64,000 nucleotides of DNA from Apus apus (taxonomy: Eukaryota > Chordata > Aves > Apodiformes > Apodidae), in the NCBI RefSeq assembly GCF_020740795.1, contig NC_067286.1, forward strand, positions 553,990 to 617,989, read 5' to 3'. Made by a program: the position numbers and the translations under genes. Below the pieces are notes generated by a model, which worked only from the letters and a program-made list of their open reading frames with translations, did no database searches and was not told where the DNA came from. Position 1 is the stretch's first letter. The number at the start of each line of letters is the position of its first letter. This document shows positions 12,177 through 30,700 of this stretch, piece by piece.

Positions 12177-14155
12177 GAAGGGGGGTGTGCCGGGCATTCT
12201 GCCTGGCTGCTCCGGGTGGGAATAGCGGAGACGGAATCCGCCGCCAAAATGTATCAGGGGGAGGGGGAAATTTGTATAACGACCTATTCCTCCCCAAACC
12301 CGGACCTGCCCAAGCCCTCCCTGGTGCTAGAGCGGGCGATGCTCCGTGCCCAGCTCACCCCCAAACCTGTCTCCTGCTTCCCACCTCCTGGAGCCGCTCG
12401 GGATGGCTGGGATGGAGCGAAGCCCCTGAAAGAAAAAGCTGGATTTCTTCTGGAAAAAAGGGATGTTGGTCTTGGGGGGAATAAAAAAAGGTGAGTGTAC
12501 CTGGTGGAAGTGGTGGCGGGTTCAACCTGAGCGAGCAGGGCTGGAGAGGAGTGTCCTGAGTTTGATGCCACCAGGGATTCCCGGTGGTGCTGGCTCAGGG
12601 ACCCAGGACCCTGCAGCATTCCCGAGGGAGTGGGGGAAGCACAGGAAGGTGATGCCAGGGCCACCTCAGGGCAGGAGCCTCCAGGTATTTGTTGTGGCAC
12701 TAGGACCATGCCATGGGTCATTGTCATTCCAAGAGGGATTTTGTTCCTGCTGTGTATTTCGGTGCTGGGAAAGAGGCATTTTCCTGGTGGATCCCACGGG
12801 AGCAGCAGGATGACATGGATCCCGGGCAGCAGGCAGGGATGCAGCAGCACGTCCCAGTCCCTGGAGCAGCCCGAGCTGGACGAGGCTGGAACCTGCCCCA
12901 AACCACGAGGGAAAAACCCCCAGGGAAACACTGGCTCCCTTGTCCCGGCCCCTTCCTGGCTGGGGCACAAAACACTCGAGCGGCTTCAGCTGCAGCTTTT
13001 GGGCTCCGGTAAGAAAAACACAAACACAAAACACTGTTTTCTGGGCTGCAATTCCCGGGGCTTGTCCTTGGATTTAAAGCACTGAAACGTGGCACTTCGT
13101 GCTGGGTGCTCGAGGGAGGGCAAGAGGTGCTGGTGCTGCAGGGGCTTCACGGTCCTGGTGTCTTGGTCATAGCAGAGCAGCAACTCGGAGGGAAAGGGAA
13201 ACAAATTCTGCATGGAAGGGCTGAAATGGGAAGTTTTCTTCGCCCTTTCCCACCCTGCTCCCCGCAGAACTAGTCTCTGTGGGGCTGGTGTTGCTCTTTG
13301 GCATCGTCCCCAGCCCAGGCTCCAGGATGGGGAGCAGACCCAGCAGGGCTGCCCCAGCCTGGGGAGCTGGGCCAGGGGGGAACAGGAGTGGGAAGAGCTC
13401 TGGAGTCATCCCGAGGGATCCCACGGCAGCTTCACCCTGACCCAACAGTCACTTCAGCCCCTTCCCCCTTTCAGGACGATTCAGCAGATTGTGGTGGGTT
13501 TTTTTTCTTCTCATTTTTCTTGTGTGTGTGTGTTATTCCTTCTTTTTTTTTTTTTTTTCCCAGGTGGGCAGAGGAAGGTGAGGAGGGAGATGGGAATGTC
13601 CAGCCCTGGGAGGCTCCGCAGCAGCAGCTTTTCCCGGCAGGATTCCCAGGCTGGGCTGAAAACAGTTGAAAATGTCCAAGGAATTGATGCAGCTGGAAAA
13701 CTTCGGGGCGTGGGAAGTGCCTTGTTGTTGCAACTGAAGTGTCTGATTAGTTAAATTAAGCTCTTGATCATTAATTAAGCTAGTAATATTTCATTAAACT
13801 ATTAATAATTAGTTAAAGGGTAACATCTCCCACAGAGGTGGTTTCTTTGGGGAATTCAGGGGGGGAAAAGCTCCCCCGGGGCCAGCAGAGCCACGGGACA
13901 CACCCCGGGTGCTCAGGGCTCAATTCCTCTCCTGTCCTGGGGAGAAGGGAGATAAAAAAGGGGTTTGGGGGCTCTCGTGGGACTTGCCTGAAGCTGCGAG
14001 TCCCGGTTGGTTGGAACAGCTTTTATTTTGTGACATATTTATGTGTTTTATATAGGGATCTTGAAGATATTTTTTAATATAGAGGTAACTCATCGTGCAG
14101 CAGAGCAGCAGTCAGGCTGCAAGTGGCTGTGGCTTCACTCTAGGCATAGAGAGGA
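12177..14155. other. Intergenic, no gene recognised; T-tract
   Basis: GC-moderate unique-looking sequence. The only clear structures are a short TG run near 13521-13533 and a T tract at 13543-13558. An AATAAA on the + strand at 12480-12485 could serve a long RMDN3 3' UTR, which would place the minisatellite inside that UTR; nothing else supports this. No exon pattern is seen on either strand. Confidence 0.45.
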
Positions 14156-14600
14156 ATAACAATAATAATAAATTATATATGTATATATTATATACACATT
14201 ATATACAGTGTATATATATATACATGATATATAATACATATATAGGTATTGTAAAATATATGTTAATAAAATATTATTAATAATAGTAACACAAGCAATA
14301 ATTATAATAATGGTAATGATTGTTATAATAATGTATTATATATAATATAGACAATATTATTATTATAATGTATTATACATTATAAACAATGTATTATATA
14401 TAATATATAATATATACAATGTATTATATACGCATTATATAGTGTATATATATACTTTATATATAATACATATATAGGTATTATACAATATATAATATTA
14501 AAGTATTTTCAATGATAATAGTAATAGTAGTAATAATGATTATAATAATGACAATAACAATTAATAATAACAGATTATTATTAGCATTAATATATGTTAT
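14156..14600. repeat. AT-rich low-complexity block
   Basis: About 445 bases are almost entirely A and T: TA dinucleotide runs, ATAATA triplets, and repeated segments such as tatatacacattatataca and tataatatatacaatgtatt. It contrasts sharply with the GC-richer flanks. A smaller patch of similar type follows at 14870-15060. It is probably degenerate microsatellite sequence; no coding content. Confidence 0.85.
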
Positions 14601-17600
14601 TGTTGTCCCTGGCCCATCCCATAGATGACTGGTTTGAACCTGGGGCAGCATCACCTCTCCTGACCCAGCAGCCCAGGGAGTGACACAGAGGGAGGCACAG
14701 AAACACAGACACATCAATCCATACACATAGGATGAGGATTAGGACAGGAGGAACCTCTGGGCTCCAGGAAGGCTGAGCCTGGGAGGGAAAACAGAGGCCA
14801 AAAAACCAGCTGGCCTCAAAGTGACTTTCCTTTGGGGTGGCCCATGGGGTGAGGAGCAAGAGAATAAGGATCATAATGTCATTATTATTATTAATATGAG
14901 GATACACAGCGTGGTAATAGTGAATTCCAATAATACTGACTTTGTAAAATGGGGGGGGTGTCGTTTATTTTTGTTTATATTTTGTTTCATTTTACTTATT
15001 TTATTTAAATTGTTGTTGTTTGGGTTTTTTTTTTATTGCTGGTGGTTGGATTGGTTTATTTAGGTTGAAATTGTCCATCTCAACAAGAGATGATGTAGAT
15101 TTTCCAAAGGGATCCAGGTGACAAACTCATCCCAAGTACCCAAAGCTCCCCTGTCACTCTAAAGATTTTTGAACCTGTTACCCCAGCATGTCAGGGAATT
15201 CCTTTTGCAGGAACCAGGGCTGCAAGTGGCCACCTTCACTCCTTTTTTTGCAGGGTGGTGCCCAAACCCTGGGGGTGGGAGCTCAGCCCTGGAGCCCATT
15301 GGCCACTTAGAGACCAACGTGCTTCTCCCAACACCTCTTTTTTGTGGTGGTTTTTTTGTTTTTGTTTTTTTTTTTTTTTTGTTAATTGAAGGTTTTCCTT
15401 AAGGATCAAAGCAAACACCTGCATCCCAGGGAGCTGCTCAGCCCCTGCTCCCACACCCACCAGGTGCAACGTTGCTGCTTCACCTGGACCAGGTCACCCC
15501 TTCCATGCCTGATGCTGGTGAGACCAACCCCACCTTTGGGCTCATGTCTATGGTTTTCCCATTCATTTAATAACTTAATCAGGGACTTTTTGGTGCCATC
15601 CCCAAGATACAGGGGGTGCAGAGCGGGAGGACGACTTGGTGCTGTTGCTTTTGCAGCAGCACAGCCCAGTCCTGCAGTGTTTCCCACCCTCCCTGTGAAT
15701 GATCACACCTGTATTTTAGTAAACATCACTTTTATAAACAGCTTTTTCATAACCATTGTTTCCTGACCACAGAAAACAGGCTCTGCTGATGCACACAAAC
15801 CTGGAGTCGGGGCCGTTTCCTGCTGCCAGCCAAGAGCTTTGGATCAAGGACAAGGTAAGAAGAAAAATACAGGAGAGGGTTGGGAAATTGATCAAAGAAG
15901 GGAAAACCAAAGCAAAACACAACCCAAAGGCTACCCAAGCTCCTTGGGCTTGTGGCCACCTATGAACTCTGACCAGAAAACAAACACAGATTTATTACCT
16001 GCCTAAAAAAAAACACAGTCAGAGGGGAGGAGAGGATTTATTATTTAAATTAAAACCACACTGGGAAAAATAAACCAGTGGTAACGTCTCATTTCCTCTC
16101 CTTGACTGGCTTGCAGCTTATCAGCTCTGCCTGCCAGCAGCTCCAGAGGGGATGTTTTCATCCTGCACAAAGAGCCTGAGGGTGTCTGAGCACATCAAAT
16201 AATGGGAAAAATACACCTTGGGGGCCAGGCACAGCCTCTCCTCACCCCCCGCCTGTGCCTGGGGCTGCTGAGCTCCCCGGGCAGCTTTTTGAGGAGTCTC
16301 GAATGGTTTCCTGGTTTGTTTTCAGTACAAATGATGCTTTGTCATCGTGCTGAGACACTTCTCAGCCCGGCTGGAAATGCTGCAGAGGTTTGTTTATCCC
16401 CCCCAGAGGCAGCCCGGGGCTCAGCCCCTGCTCTGTAAATCTCTGCAGGGAACTGGACTTGGATTTACTGACCCAGGGAGGGTAGAAAAGCTGTTCTCCT
16501 TCTTTCTTGCAGACCCCACGGGCACCGAGCATTTCAGAGCTCATTAACCTCCCGGATGAGGGAGCCGGGGAAGCGGCTGGTGGCGCTGGGAGGGCCGGGA
16601 TGCTCACATTGCCCGGGGAAATTATTTCCTTTGCTTAACCAAATCTTTGGCTGTTTGGGCTGGCCTGAGCACCCCCAGCTCCCTGCCTGGGCTGCACGGG
16701 AGCAATGGACACATTCCCTGTGTGTCCAGCCCCGCGATGCTCCCTGGCTCTGCCCCTGCTTCTGGGCAGGAGCTCTGAGCGCTCCGGCTGGAACGTTCCG
16801 CTGCGGTTCCCTCCAGTTTGCTGCTTTCTTTACTGGTTTGAAGCCTCAAGCCTGCAGTTCTTAACGGCTCCTTTGTGTCTTGTAGCTGCTGATGGCATGA
16901 ACAAATCTCCAGTGTGTTTAAAGCCCCAGCTCGTGGCTGGATCCCCAGGGACGTTCCTGGCAGAGGACACAGCCCACCTGGGCGAGATGGAGCAAGGAAC
17001 AATGGATGTAGCAGAGAAACCGGTGCTGAAATGGAAGTTTCCCCTGAAAATAAAGGCTGAAACCATCCAGAAGGGAAATAGTGGCTGGTGAGTGGTGGGT
17101 GTAGTCAGGAATCTGTCCTTTCAGCTCCTTCCCCTCAGCAGAGGGCTGGGCCAGGCAGGATGGAGCATCACGGCTGTGTTGCACCCGCAGGAGGAACCAA
17201 GACCAGACCCAGCTCTTGGCCAAGGGCAGCAGCACCACGGGCCTCTCAGGGATGAGTTTGTGTAGTTTAATTAACATAATTAACACAGCTAATCAGTGAA
17301 AGTAACTGTCAGCTGAGACTTTGGGCCCTGCTGCCTTTGGTTCTTTTTTCCCATCCCTGGCCTGAGGAACGGGGGTTGGACAAGGTCACAGTGTGAGGCT
17401 GGTGCTGCAGCCCCTGCTCTGGGTGGGGAAACTGAGGCACGGGGTGGGGGGAAACTGAGGCATGGGGTGTATGGAGCGGGGCTGCCATGAACCCCTCACA
17501 GAGAGGTTAACTGGGAGGATGGGGATTGCTTATCATTCCACAGTTTCCAGAGGAGCTTCTTGGGGACACTGAGAAGCATTCCAAGGACACAGCAGGAGAA

Positions 17601-19184
17601 GTGACACCCAAGGGGTGCCAATCGTGTCTCCTTGAGGTTTAAGAAAATGAGCTTGTTCAAGGAGTGTGGCACAGAGCTCTGCCATGGGCAGCTTCACCCT
17701 CCACGGACACACTGGCCTGGGCAGCTGCTCCAGGGCTGGCATAAGGTGACTTGGGACAGTTCTAGAAAAGGCTCTTGTGTGGAAAAGAAACAAACTAAAA
17801 ACTCCAAATCCCCATGAGTTTGGAGCCTAAACTGTGAGCCCAGAGAAGAGGAACCAACCATTCCCAGGTTCTCCACCTTGGCTTTCTTACAGAGCTTTCT
17901 GCTGCCTGAGAGAAGCACAGCTGAGAGGACTCAGGTGGTGGGTTGTGCTTCTTGTGGTGCGTGGGGTTGTTTTGGGTTGGTTTGTTGGTTTTGTTGGGTT
18001 TTTCTTCCCTTTTTTTGAGGGGATTGACAGATGGACACGATGAGCTTAGAAGCCTTAGTAGCTCAAAGTCCTCAGTGGACTTTGAAAAGGAGAAAAGGGT
18101 GAATTAGATGAAATGAAACAGCATTAACAAAGACACAAACAGCAGAGGACTGTGATCCTGGCATGGTGAAACTCCAGCTCCACACAGGACACTGAAGAGC
18201 AGCAGCAGAACAGAAAACAAACATGGTATTTTGACTTTTGGTGTTGCCAATAGCAGTGGAACAAACCCTTTCCTTGTCCTCCCAAATGCCATTTACACCC
18301 AAGTGATCCCAGCCCGTTTACACAGAGGGGATTCAAACTCCAGCCCCCCAGCAGGGCTGGGAGCTGTGCCCCATGGAGCCTCTGGGGCATCAGGGAATTG
18401 CAAAGCCTGTGACAAGTTTGTAACCGGGGTGTTTAAACCCTTCCTGACTCATGAAACCAGTTTAATGGTCTGTTATACACTGGGGGCAACTGGACATGCA
18501 CCACACACAGTTACAGCACAGAAAATGTGACAGAGGGGGAGACACCCCAGGTTGGGATCCCCCCTGTCTCCATCCCCTTTCCACAGGGCTCCAGTGGAGC
18601 TGCTCCTCAGCCCCTGCCCTCGCCCCCCATTTCCATCAGCCATGGCATCCCAGAGCCCAGCTCCTGCCAGACCTGCCCTCTCAAATCCAGGAAGGTGAGG
18701 AGTTCCCAGACAATACAGCACAGCTATTTATGGGCCTCAGTAAAAGCAGCTGATGCCTGCCAGCCTGGAAGGGAAAGCTGGATTCTTCATTATTTGTCCC
18801 AGAAAAATAGTCCAGAGCAAAAGAATGAGGAAAAATGTCTTGCTGCCACCCACCACCAGGACACTGTTCTCTTTAATCAAGTTGAGAGCAAGTTCACAAT
18901 ATCATACACCTTATATGAAAACATTGCAGAATGCAAAAGAAGCTTTTTAACCTCAAAAAACTCCTACAAGGCATCTCCAGGGCACTGGCAGGAAGGTGGT
19001 GCTGCACGTCCCACCTCAAGGAGATGATTAATTTAATTAGCATCAAAAAGGAAAAAAACAAACAGGCTGATTCATTGAAGATTTTATGTATCTTCTCCCT
19101 GCCTGCAGGTAAAAACACCTGTCTGAATGAACACCTGGCTGAGTCCCAGCAACCTGTCATGGCAGCAGTATTTCCATGGTCCTC
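14601..19184. other. Intergenic, no gene recognised
   Basis: Mostly unique sequence between the AT-rich block and the presumed RAD51 3' end. It includes a T tract at about 15361-15380. Open frames are short and not supported by domains or paired splice sites. RAD51 lies on the minus strand, so any distal RAD51 poly(A) site would also fall here. Confidence 0.4.
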
Positions 19185-19190
19185 TTTATT
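19185..19190 (-). terminator. Candidate RAD51 poly(A) signal
   Basis: The minus strand reads AATAAA here, about 600 bases past the RAD51 stop codon. An ATTAAA variant occurs further on at about 18872. A 3' UTR of 0.6-0.9 kb is plausible. The choice rests on motif and distance only. Confidence 0.4.
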
Positions 19191-19792
19191 AAAAGTAATT
19201 TCCACAGAGAATTAATGAAATACCAAAAAAATAAAAATAATTATGAATGGAAATGCCAACTAACAGCTCCCAAACCCCAGCACATTGCAGCATCCAAACC
19301 AAAATTAACAGAAAGAATAAAGGACTGTGAGCAGCAGCTCTGCTGGTGGAACACTGCTCAGCTTGACCCCAGCATCAGAGCAATCCAGGAAGTATCCAGG
19401 TCCCTGCTCTTCTTACTTGACAAACCCTCAATGCTACTTCAGCTTCACCAGGTTATGAACTGTGGGCACACAGACTTTGATCTGACTGTCCATGGGTAGA
19501 GTGCAGCTGGAGCACCAGCCCTGGGGACAACACCAAGGCCGTGTCCTCTGAAGTGTCCTCCAGAGCCCAGGTCAATCTAAGAGCAGAGTCAAGCCCAGGA
19601 GGGCAGAGCTCCCCCAAGCAACACCTCTAGATGTGCCTCAAGGTGGATTCAACCTGATGGATTCTATGCTCAGGTCCCTCTGCCAGCATCTGAACAGCAG
19701 CTGTGCTGGGAAAGAGTCCAGAAGGCGCCACAGGGAAAGGAGCCTTCTCCAGACACCTTGGCTTGGGTTCCACAGGAAAGGAAACAGTGTCC

Positions 19793-24998
<5,206 letters not shown>

Positions 24999-25270
24999 GG
25001 TGCTGAGTGCTCAGCACAGCTCTGCCAGGGACACCACAGCCCTGTGAGACAGCTCCCACCCTGCTCAGGAAACCAGGACACACACCCACCCCTTGGAAAC
25101 ACCCCTCCTGGGGTGGCCTCACTGAGGGCTCAGCAGGAACCAACAGCACCTCCCAGGCACCAGCTGCCCTCTGGGGTGAAGGAGAAGCCCCAGGCAGGCA
25201 CAGCAGTGACAGCTGTGACCACTGCAAGGCTGCTCAGCCCAGTGTCCTCCTGAGGCCAAGCAGAACCAAG

Positions 25271-25796
25271 GAATTGTTTGGGTTGGAAAGGCCCTTTCAG
25301 ACCCTCCAGTCCCACCCGTTCCCCCAGCCCTGCCCAGGCCACCCCTGCCCCGTGTCCCTCAGCACCATCTCCAGGGCTTGGAAACCCCCCCAGGGATGGG
25401 GACTCCCCCCCTGCCCTGGGCAGCCTGGGCCAGGCCCTGACAGCCCTTTGGGGGAAGGAATTGTTCCCCAGATCCAACCTCAGCCTCCCCTGGAGCAGCT
25501 TGAGGCTGTTGCCTCTTGTCCCATCCCTTGTTCCTGGGGAGCAGAGCCCGACCCCCCTGGCTCCAACCTCCTCTCAGGAGCTGCAGAGCCAGCAGGTCTC
25601 CCCTCAGCCTCCTTGGCTCCAGGCTGGACACCCCCAGCTCCCTCAGCTGCTCCTCACAAGTTCTCCAGCCCCTTCCCCAGCTCCGGGGCCCTTCCCTGGC
25701 CACCCTCCAGCCCCTCCGTGTCCTTCTTTGTCCCGAGGGGCCCCGGCCCAGCCCAGGGTGACCCCGGCCCCGCCGCCCGCTCCGCTCCCGCCACGA
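25271..25796 (-). mobile_element. CR1-derived element, copy I, RAD51 intron 1
   Basis: Antisense on the + strand. It starts with the CR1 3' motif gtttgggttggaaaggccc and includes the ORF2 C-terminal reading [20 protein letters not shown]. It is nearly identical to copies at 53795-54287 and 60277-60813. Its right end is a GC-rich tail finishing cgctcccgccacga, shared with the 60-kb copy, so both have the same 5' boundary. Same transcriptional direction as RAD51. The high identity suggests a young subfamily or later sequence exchange. Confidence 0.85.
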
Positions 25797-26620
25797 CCCA
25801 GGCCGCGCGGGAACCGCCGGCAGAGCAGGCGCCCGGGGGGCAACCCCGGCCCTCCCCGGCAGCCCCGCGCCTCACACCCCCCGCAGCGCCGCCTCCCGCC
25901 CGGCCTAACGCGGGTCGTTCCCAACCCGCCCCGCAGGCCGCGCCGGGCCCGGCCGCGCCCGGAGGGACAGGGGGGCGGGCAGGGCAGGCGGGCGGGCAGG
26001 GCAGGCGGGCCGGCCCGGCAGGGCTCCCTCCCGGCCCCGGGGCTCCCTCCCTCCCTCCCCCGGGGCTCCCCCCCCCCCCCCCGGGCTCCCCCCCCGGGCT
26101 CACCGGGCCCCGCGGCCGCTCCCGGGATCGCGGCGGTTCGGAGGAGCCCGCCACCGCGTCACGTGACGGGGGGCGGGGCCTCGAGCCCAGCCCGGCGGCG
26201 CCTTAAAGGGGCCGCGTCCCCGTGCCCGGCGGGATTCGCCCCCCCCCGGGGCCGGGAGGGTCGGTTTCAGGCAGGATTTCCACCCCCAGCCCCTGCTGTG
26301 AGCACCAGCCCCGCGGGGAGGGCTGCGAGGGGGAGATGGGCCCCCCGGGCCCTGGTTTGTATCAAGGCGAAGCGCTGCCTGGGCCATTTCCCCGATTGCG
26401 GTGGGAGCGGCGGCGGGACCGGCCCCGCTGAGCCCTCCCGCGGGTCAGAGCCCCCGGTGACGCCCCGGGAGCCCCGCAGGTGCGGCAGCCGGGCCGGCAG
26501 CGCAGCGGGAGCTCTGCGCGTGGAAGTTTCAGCCTCTCCCTCCTGGCGCCCCTGGCAGCAAAACGCGGGCGAGACGGACCCTGCAGGGGCAGCCAGGGCC
26601 GGGGTCTCCCCCTCCCCGGG
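25797..26620. promoter_or_regulatory. RAD51: RAD51 CpG-island promoter
   Basis: CpG- and C-rich sequence with poly-C tracts at about 26058-26095, a perfect palindrome GTCACGTGAC at 26158-26167 (an E-box of the USF/MYC type) and an adjacent GGGCGGGG Sp1-like box at 26171-26178. It surrounds the inferred RAD51 first exon. Binding is inferred from motif only. Very long open frames here reflect GC richness and not genes. Confidence 0.65.
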
Positions 26621-26636
26621 AAGAATTTCTTCCTCC

Positions 26637-26696
26637 CGTCTCACCTGAAGAGTTTCTTTCAAGAGCAGTGAACACGTTCTCAGTCACGGCTTAAAC
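26637..26696 (-). repeat. 60-bp module, copy B, upstream of RAD51
   Basis: Second copy of the module found inside CR1 at 20961-21020, same orientation, about 5.7 kb away. It is also preceded by a CR1-like aagaatttcttcctcc, so the junction is shared. On the minus strand it reads ...AACTCTTCAG followed by GTGAGACGGG, a strong splice-donor shape about 0.5 kb upstream of the inferred RAD51 first exon. It could be part of an alternative first exon; there is no direct support. Confidence 0.7.
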
Positions 26697-27744
26697 AGCA
26701 CAGCCCATAACCACAGCTTGAAGAAGGAAGAGCAATCGTTCAAATGTTTAATGAGCTCCCACCTTCCAAACAGAAGGAAAATTTGTAGAAAGGCAGAAAC
26801 ACACGAACAAACACATGAAAACATTTTTAAACTCAACGTATTTTACAGAGATAAGAAAAATCTGCCTGTGCCTCCAGGAGGGCAGGCACTCCTGCACAAT
26901 CAAGTCAGGGCTAGATCAGTTCTACAGCTCAACCTGCAGAATAGACAACAGATGGACAAACCAGCCCAGGCAGCATCTACACATCACTGGTACTGCCTGA
27001 ATCCCAAGAGCTCAGTCTCCTCCCTACAATCCTAACACAGGACAAACTAGGACACTGCTCCAGAGCCAAGAGGTAGACTGGACTGGACAAAGGCTCCAAA
27101 TATCAGAACAAACTTGGAGCTGGACAGATCCCACTGATGGGACCCAATGGCTTGGACTCTGCTGCCCCACAACATCTACAGCCAAGCGCAGGGATCTTTG
27201 TGACAAAAGCCTTTCTGACCCTGGCCACCTGGTTAATTATGACAGGTTATCTGGTTAACCAGAAGCAGGACTGTACTGTCTGTGGTCTGGGAGGGGTTCC
27301 AGGAAACTGACAGAAATCCAAGGTGAATGCTGTGCAGGGCTGAAGTAAATGAGGGTGGAAGTTCCAGTCGTGTTAATTTAGAAAATACACATCATTGTTT
27401 TATCCAAGAGCTCTGTAAATCAGCCCAGCACAAAACCAACATGCTGTCTGGAGAACAACCACACCAGGAAAGACTATACAAGGAGGCCAAGGCCTCAGGT
27501 GAGTGAAAGATAAAAGGCAAACTGGATTGGAAAAGGATTTAGGAAATTCCTCCTTCTCCTCAGAGGCCTCTGCTGTTATGAAAACTTGAGGCCCACACCA
27601 AGCATCCTGGATATCTACCAGCTCTTGGCCAAGATTCCTGAACTAACAGCACCCCCATGCTGGTGAGGAGCAGCCTGAACTCCTAGGAGACTAAAACGAG
27701 GGAATATCCAGCCTGGCTTGAGTCCTGTGTGTGGATCCAGTGAA
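26697..27744. other. KNL1-RAD51 intergenic gap and KNL1 3' UTR
   Basis: About one kilobase between the KNL1 stop and the RAD51 promoter. The minus strand has ATTAAA at 26747-26752, a candidate KNL1 poly(A) signal. No further gene is visible, so KNL1 is likely to end within 1 kb of the RAD51 promoter region. Confidence 0.5.
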
Positions 27745-30700
27745 TCATCTGGGAGGCTGGAGCAGGTGCTGGTGGATCAGGCTGACTGCTCTCCGCAGGT
27801 AGTGGTGGCCAAGGGGCACCCTGCAGAGAACAGCAGAGATCTCCTCCTCCCTGGGAAAGATAAAGCCATCAGATGTGCTGGAGAGGACACAGACCACTGA
27901 ATTCCCCATCCCTGGCTCTCAAACTGACCCCGTTGGGAGTGGTTCTTTCTGTGCAACTCACCCAATATTCCCAATTTGCTTGTGGACAGTGAAGGGCAGG
28001 GAATCAGAGGGGTAACTGGCTGAGAGAGACAGGGTCAGCTCAAACTTTGCAAAGGCTGTGGAAGCAGAGAACAGAAGCTTCACTCTGCATGGGAAAGAAA
28101 CAAACAAAAAAATCAACACAAAGCACTCAGATGTACTGCTGCTGCCTTTGGGTTGGGGTCCAGAGGTGAAAACAAGGGATGTGAGTGAGGCAACAAGCTC
28201 TGTAACTTCTGAGGACTTCCAGCAGAAACCATAAGCTCATAAATAAGGTTTAAAACCTTCCCACTCCAACAGTTAGAATACAAAACCCCAGCTTGCCTCA
28301 CAGAAAAAGTTAACACACACAGAGTTCACAGAACCTCTCAAAAATTGTGGGGGAATATAGATTAATAATAAAAAAGTGTGTTTTCTAGTTAACATAAAAT
28401 ATTCCTAGGGAGCTTAAGTTCTCTGAAGTTTTAAGTAGGACTGTTTTACCTCTGATCCCATAATTCTAAGACTGTTTCCATAAACCAGGTCATTCCCAGG
28501 TAAACCTCTAACCATTTGCAGCTTCCTGAGCACAGGCTGCCCCTGCATCTGTTTGGTGGCTGAACTAGACACTGTTTGTGTGGGACTTCTGGCCTTGCAA
28601 AGAGGACTGAAGAACTGGAACAACCCAAGGGAGGAGCATCAAAGCAGGCAGGGCAGGAGTAACTGGGCAGATCCTTGTTCAGGATACACATCCATGAGGG
28701 AGGACAAGGGGAAGGAGGATTTCTTATGTTCCACTGGGACATGCCACAGAGTCAGGAAGTAGGATAAGAAAATGAAAACTAAAACCCAACAACTTTAGTT
28801 TAAGTTCATTTCTTCTTCAACAACTGATTCTGCTAGTAGCAAACAGAAGATTCATTAGAAGATGAAAAGTAACAAAGCACTGAGCTGCAGGTAAACTCCT
28901 GGCTCTGCTTCCTTTACACTCTAGTTAGAAGTAAGAGTCAAGTCAAACAGGGAAGCAGTGAGGAAGGAGAGGTTACATGATAGTGAGGAAGTGGCTGAAT
29001 TCAAGGACAGCTTCATTTCCATGCATGTGGATATTACAGTGCAATTGCATTAAGACACATTAGGTCATTATTAAAAATAGTGGCATTAAATCTCAATTTC
29101 AAGAAAACCAAATGTCAAGTATTTCAGTTTTGGTTCTGATTATCTAGAGACTCTCTGAAGGACAAACTCCAGCTGAAGTTACTCACGTTGTGTCACTGAT
29201 GTCTGTCTTCAGAAGATTGAATTTTCCACCCCATCTCTCCAGAAACTCAATCTCCTCTCCCAAGATCTTGCAGCGACTCACCACCAGGGAGATGTCCTGA
29301 AGAACCTAAGTGGGCAATCAGGAAAGCAAGCACATTGGCACTTGGGCTAGCAAACTGTGTGACACCTGAACAAGCAGTTTATGCCAAAAAGTATAGATAT
29401 TAAAGTGAAAACGAAATTGTACAGACATGACAAATGAATACATTCTGTGCCCCAAGCCTCTCCCTTCAGCTTTCCCAGCAGGAACACTGACATGCAGGAA
29501 CACCAGGTTGGGCTGGGCAGTTTAGGCCATTAATTGTTTAGAAGCACAAGGACATTCAGCTCAAATCTCTAATTTCTACTAGTAGGAAAAAAAAAGGATG
29601 TTAAGAAGCCACCAGGCCAGGCAGACATTAATGCAGCAAACAAGGGAGAAACCACAGCTTTCAGGACTCTTGCCTTCAGGGGCAGGTACTTCCCCTCACA
29701 CCTCAGAATATTCCTTGAAGCAGATTTTGATTTGCACTGATGAAACATTCACTAAGATGTTGTCAGTGTCAGCCCTATTCTCTGTGCCAGAAAAGAGTTA
29801 TTGTTTTTCCAGAGCCTTACAGGCTATCCTGGAATGTTACCTGGGGCAAGTGGTACAGTGTGGGACACTTCTCCTGCCAGCACCCCTGACTTTCAATGAA
29901 CTGGAAGATGAGTCTCTGGACTAAACATGAAGAAGGTGGGGCATTTTCCTCTGTAACACAAAAGAAAAACATGTTGCCAGGAATCCTTTCAAAGCCAGAC
30001 AGTGGGATTAGCAGATAAACCAGGAATTTACAGGTTTTGCCAAGCACAGATTATCAGGGCAGTGACTTTCAAGCTACTGAAAAATAATCTTACCATCCAG
30101 GAGAGATTCAAAGCTCAGGCTAACTATCTTCCTGGAAGGGTCTTCACCAAAAACATCACCATCTGTGAAGGGAAAAAACCCACACAGTGGTGATTTTCAT
30201 ACTCAGTTCTGGAGTTGCAGCTCTTCCTCTTCAGAAACAGCCACTCATTACATACTTTCTGAATTTTCCTAGAAACCCACTCATAAAAACACATTCAAAG
30301 CCACTTCTCTCAGCTTACAGGCTCCTGCTGTGGCATGTTTTCTGTTTCCTGTTAGCAGGTCTTCACAAATCCAGAGACCTCAGGTTTCTGTTCTGTAACT
30401 ATTTAACCTGTCCAGTTCATCAAACAGAAACCCACCTGTTTTGTGACTTACCTATTGGGGGTCCAAACACCACTGTGAGTTCCAGAGCATCATAAAGAAA
30501 ACTAAAGACTGCCTGCTGCTGGCTCCATTCTGTCAGCTCCCACTCCATGAAGCTAGAAAGGGGTTGAAAAACAAACACCATCACCCCGAGTGTCAACCAA
30601 CCCACCACCAAAGTGTCTGAGGACAAAGCTCAGAGCATCATGTGCACTTGCAGCTATTTAGCACCTCATGTACCTACAGGATTTCCACTTTTCAACAAAA

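Noticed and set aside
11063-12494. Six overlapping open frames of 250-450 aa
   Set aside because: They are produced by the stop-free 29-bp tandem repeat in every register; the encoded sequence is a low-complexity 29-residue repeat on both strands with no domain or splice context.
15361-15380. T tract that could mark a processed retrocopy
   Set aside because: No gene-like sequence or target-site duplication is visible beside it.
25007-26648. Two long + strand frames (399 and 456 aa)
   Set aside because: They run through a CR1 copy and a CpG island, are rich in Pro, Ala, Gly and Arg, and oppose RAD51; GC richness removes stop codons.
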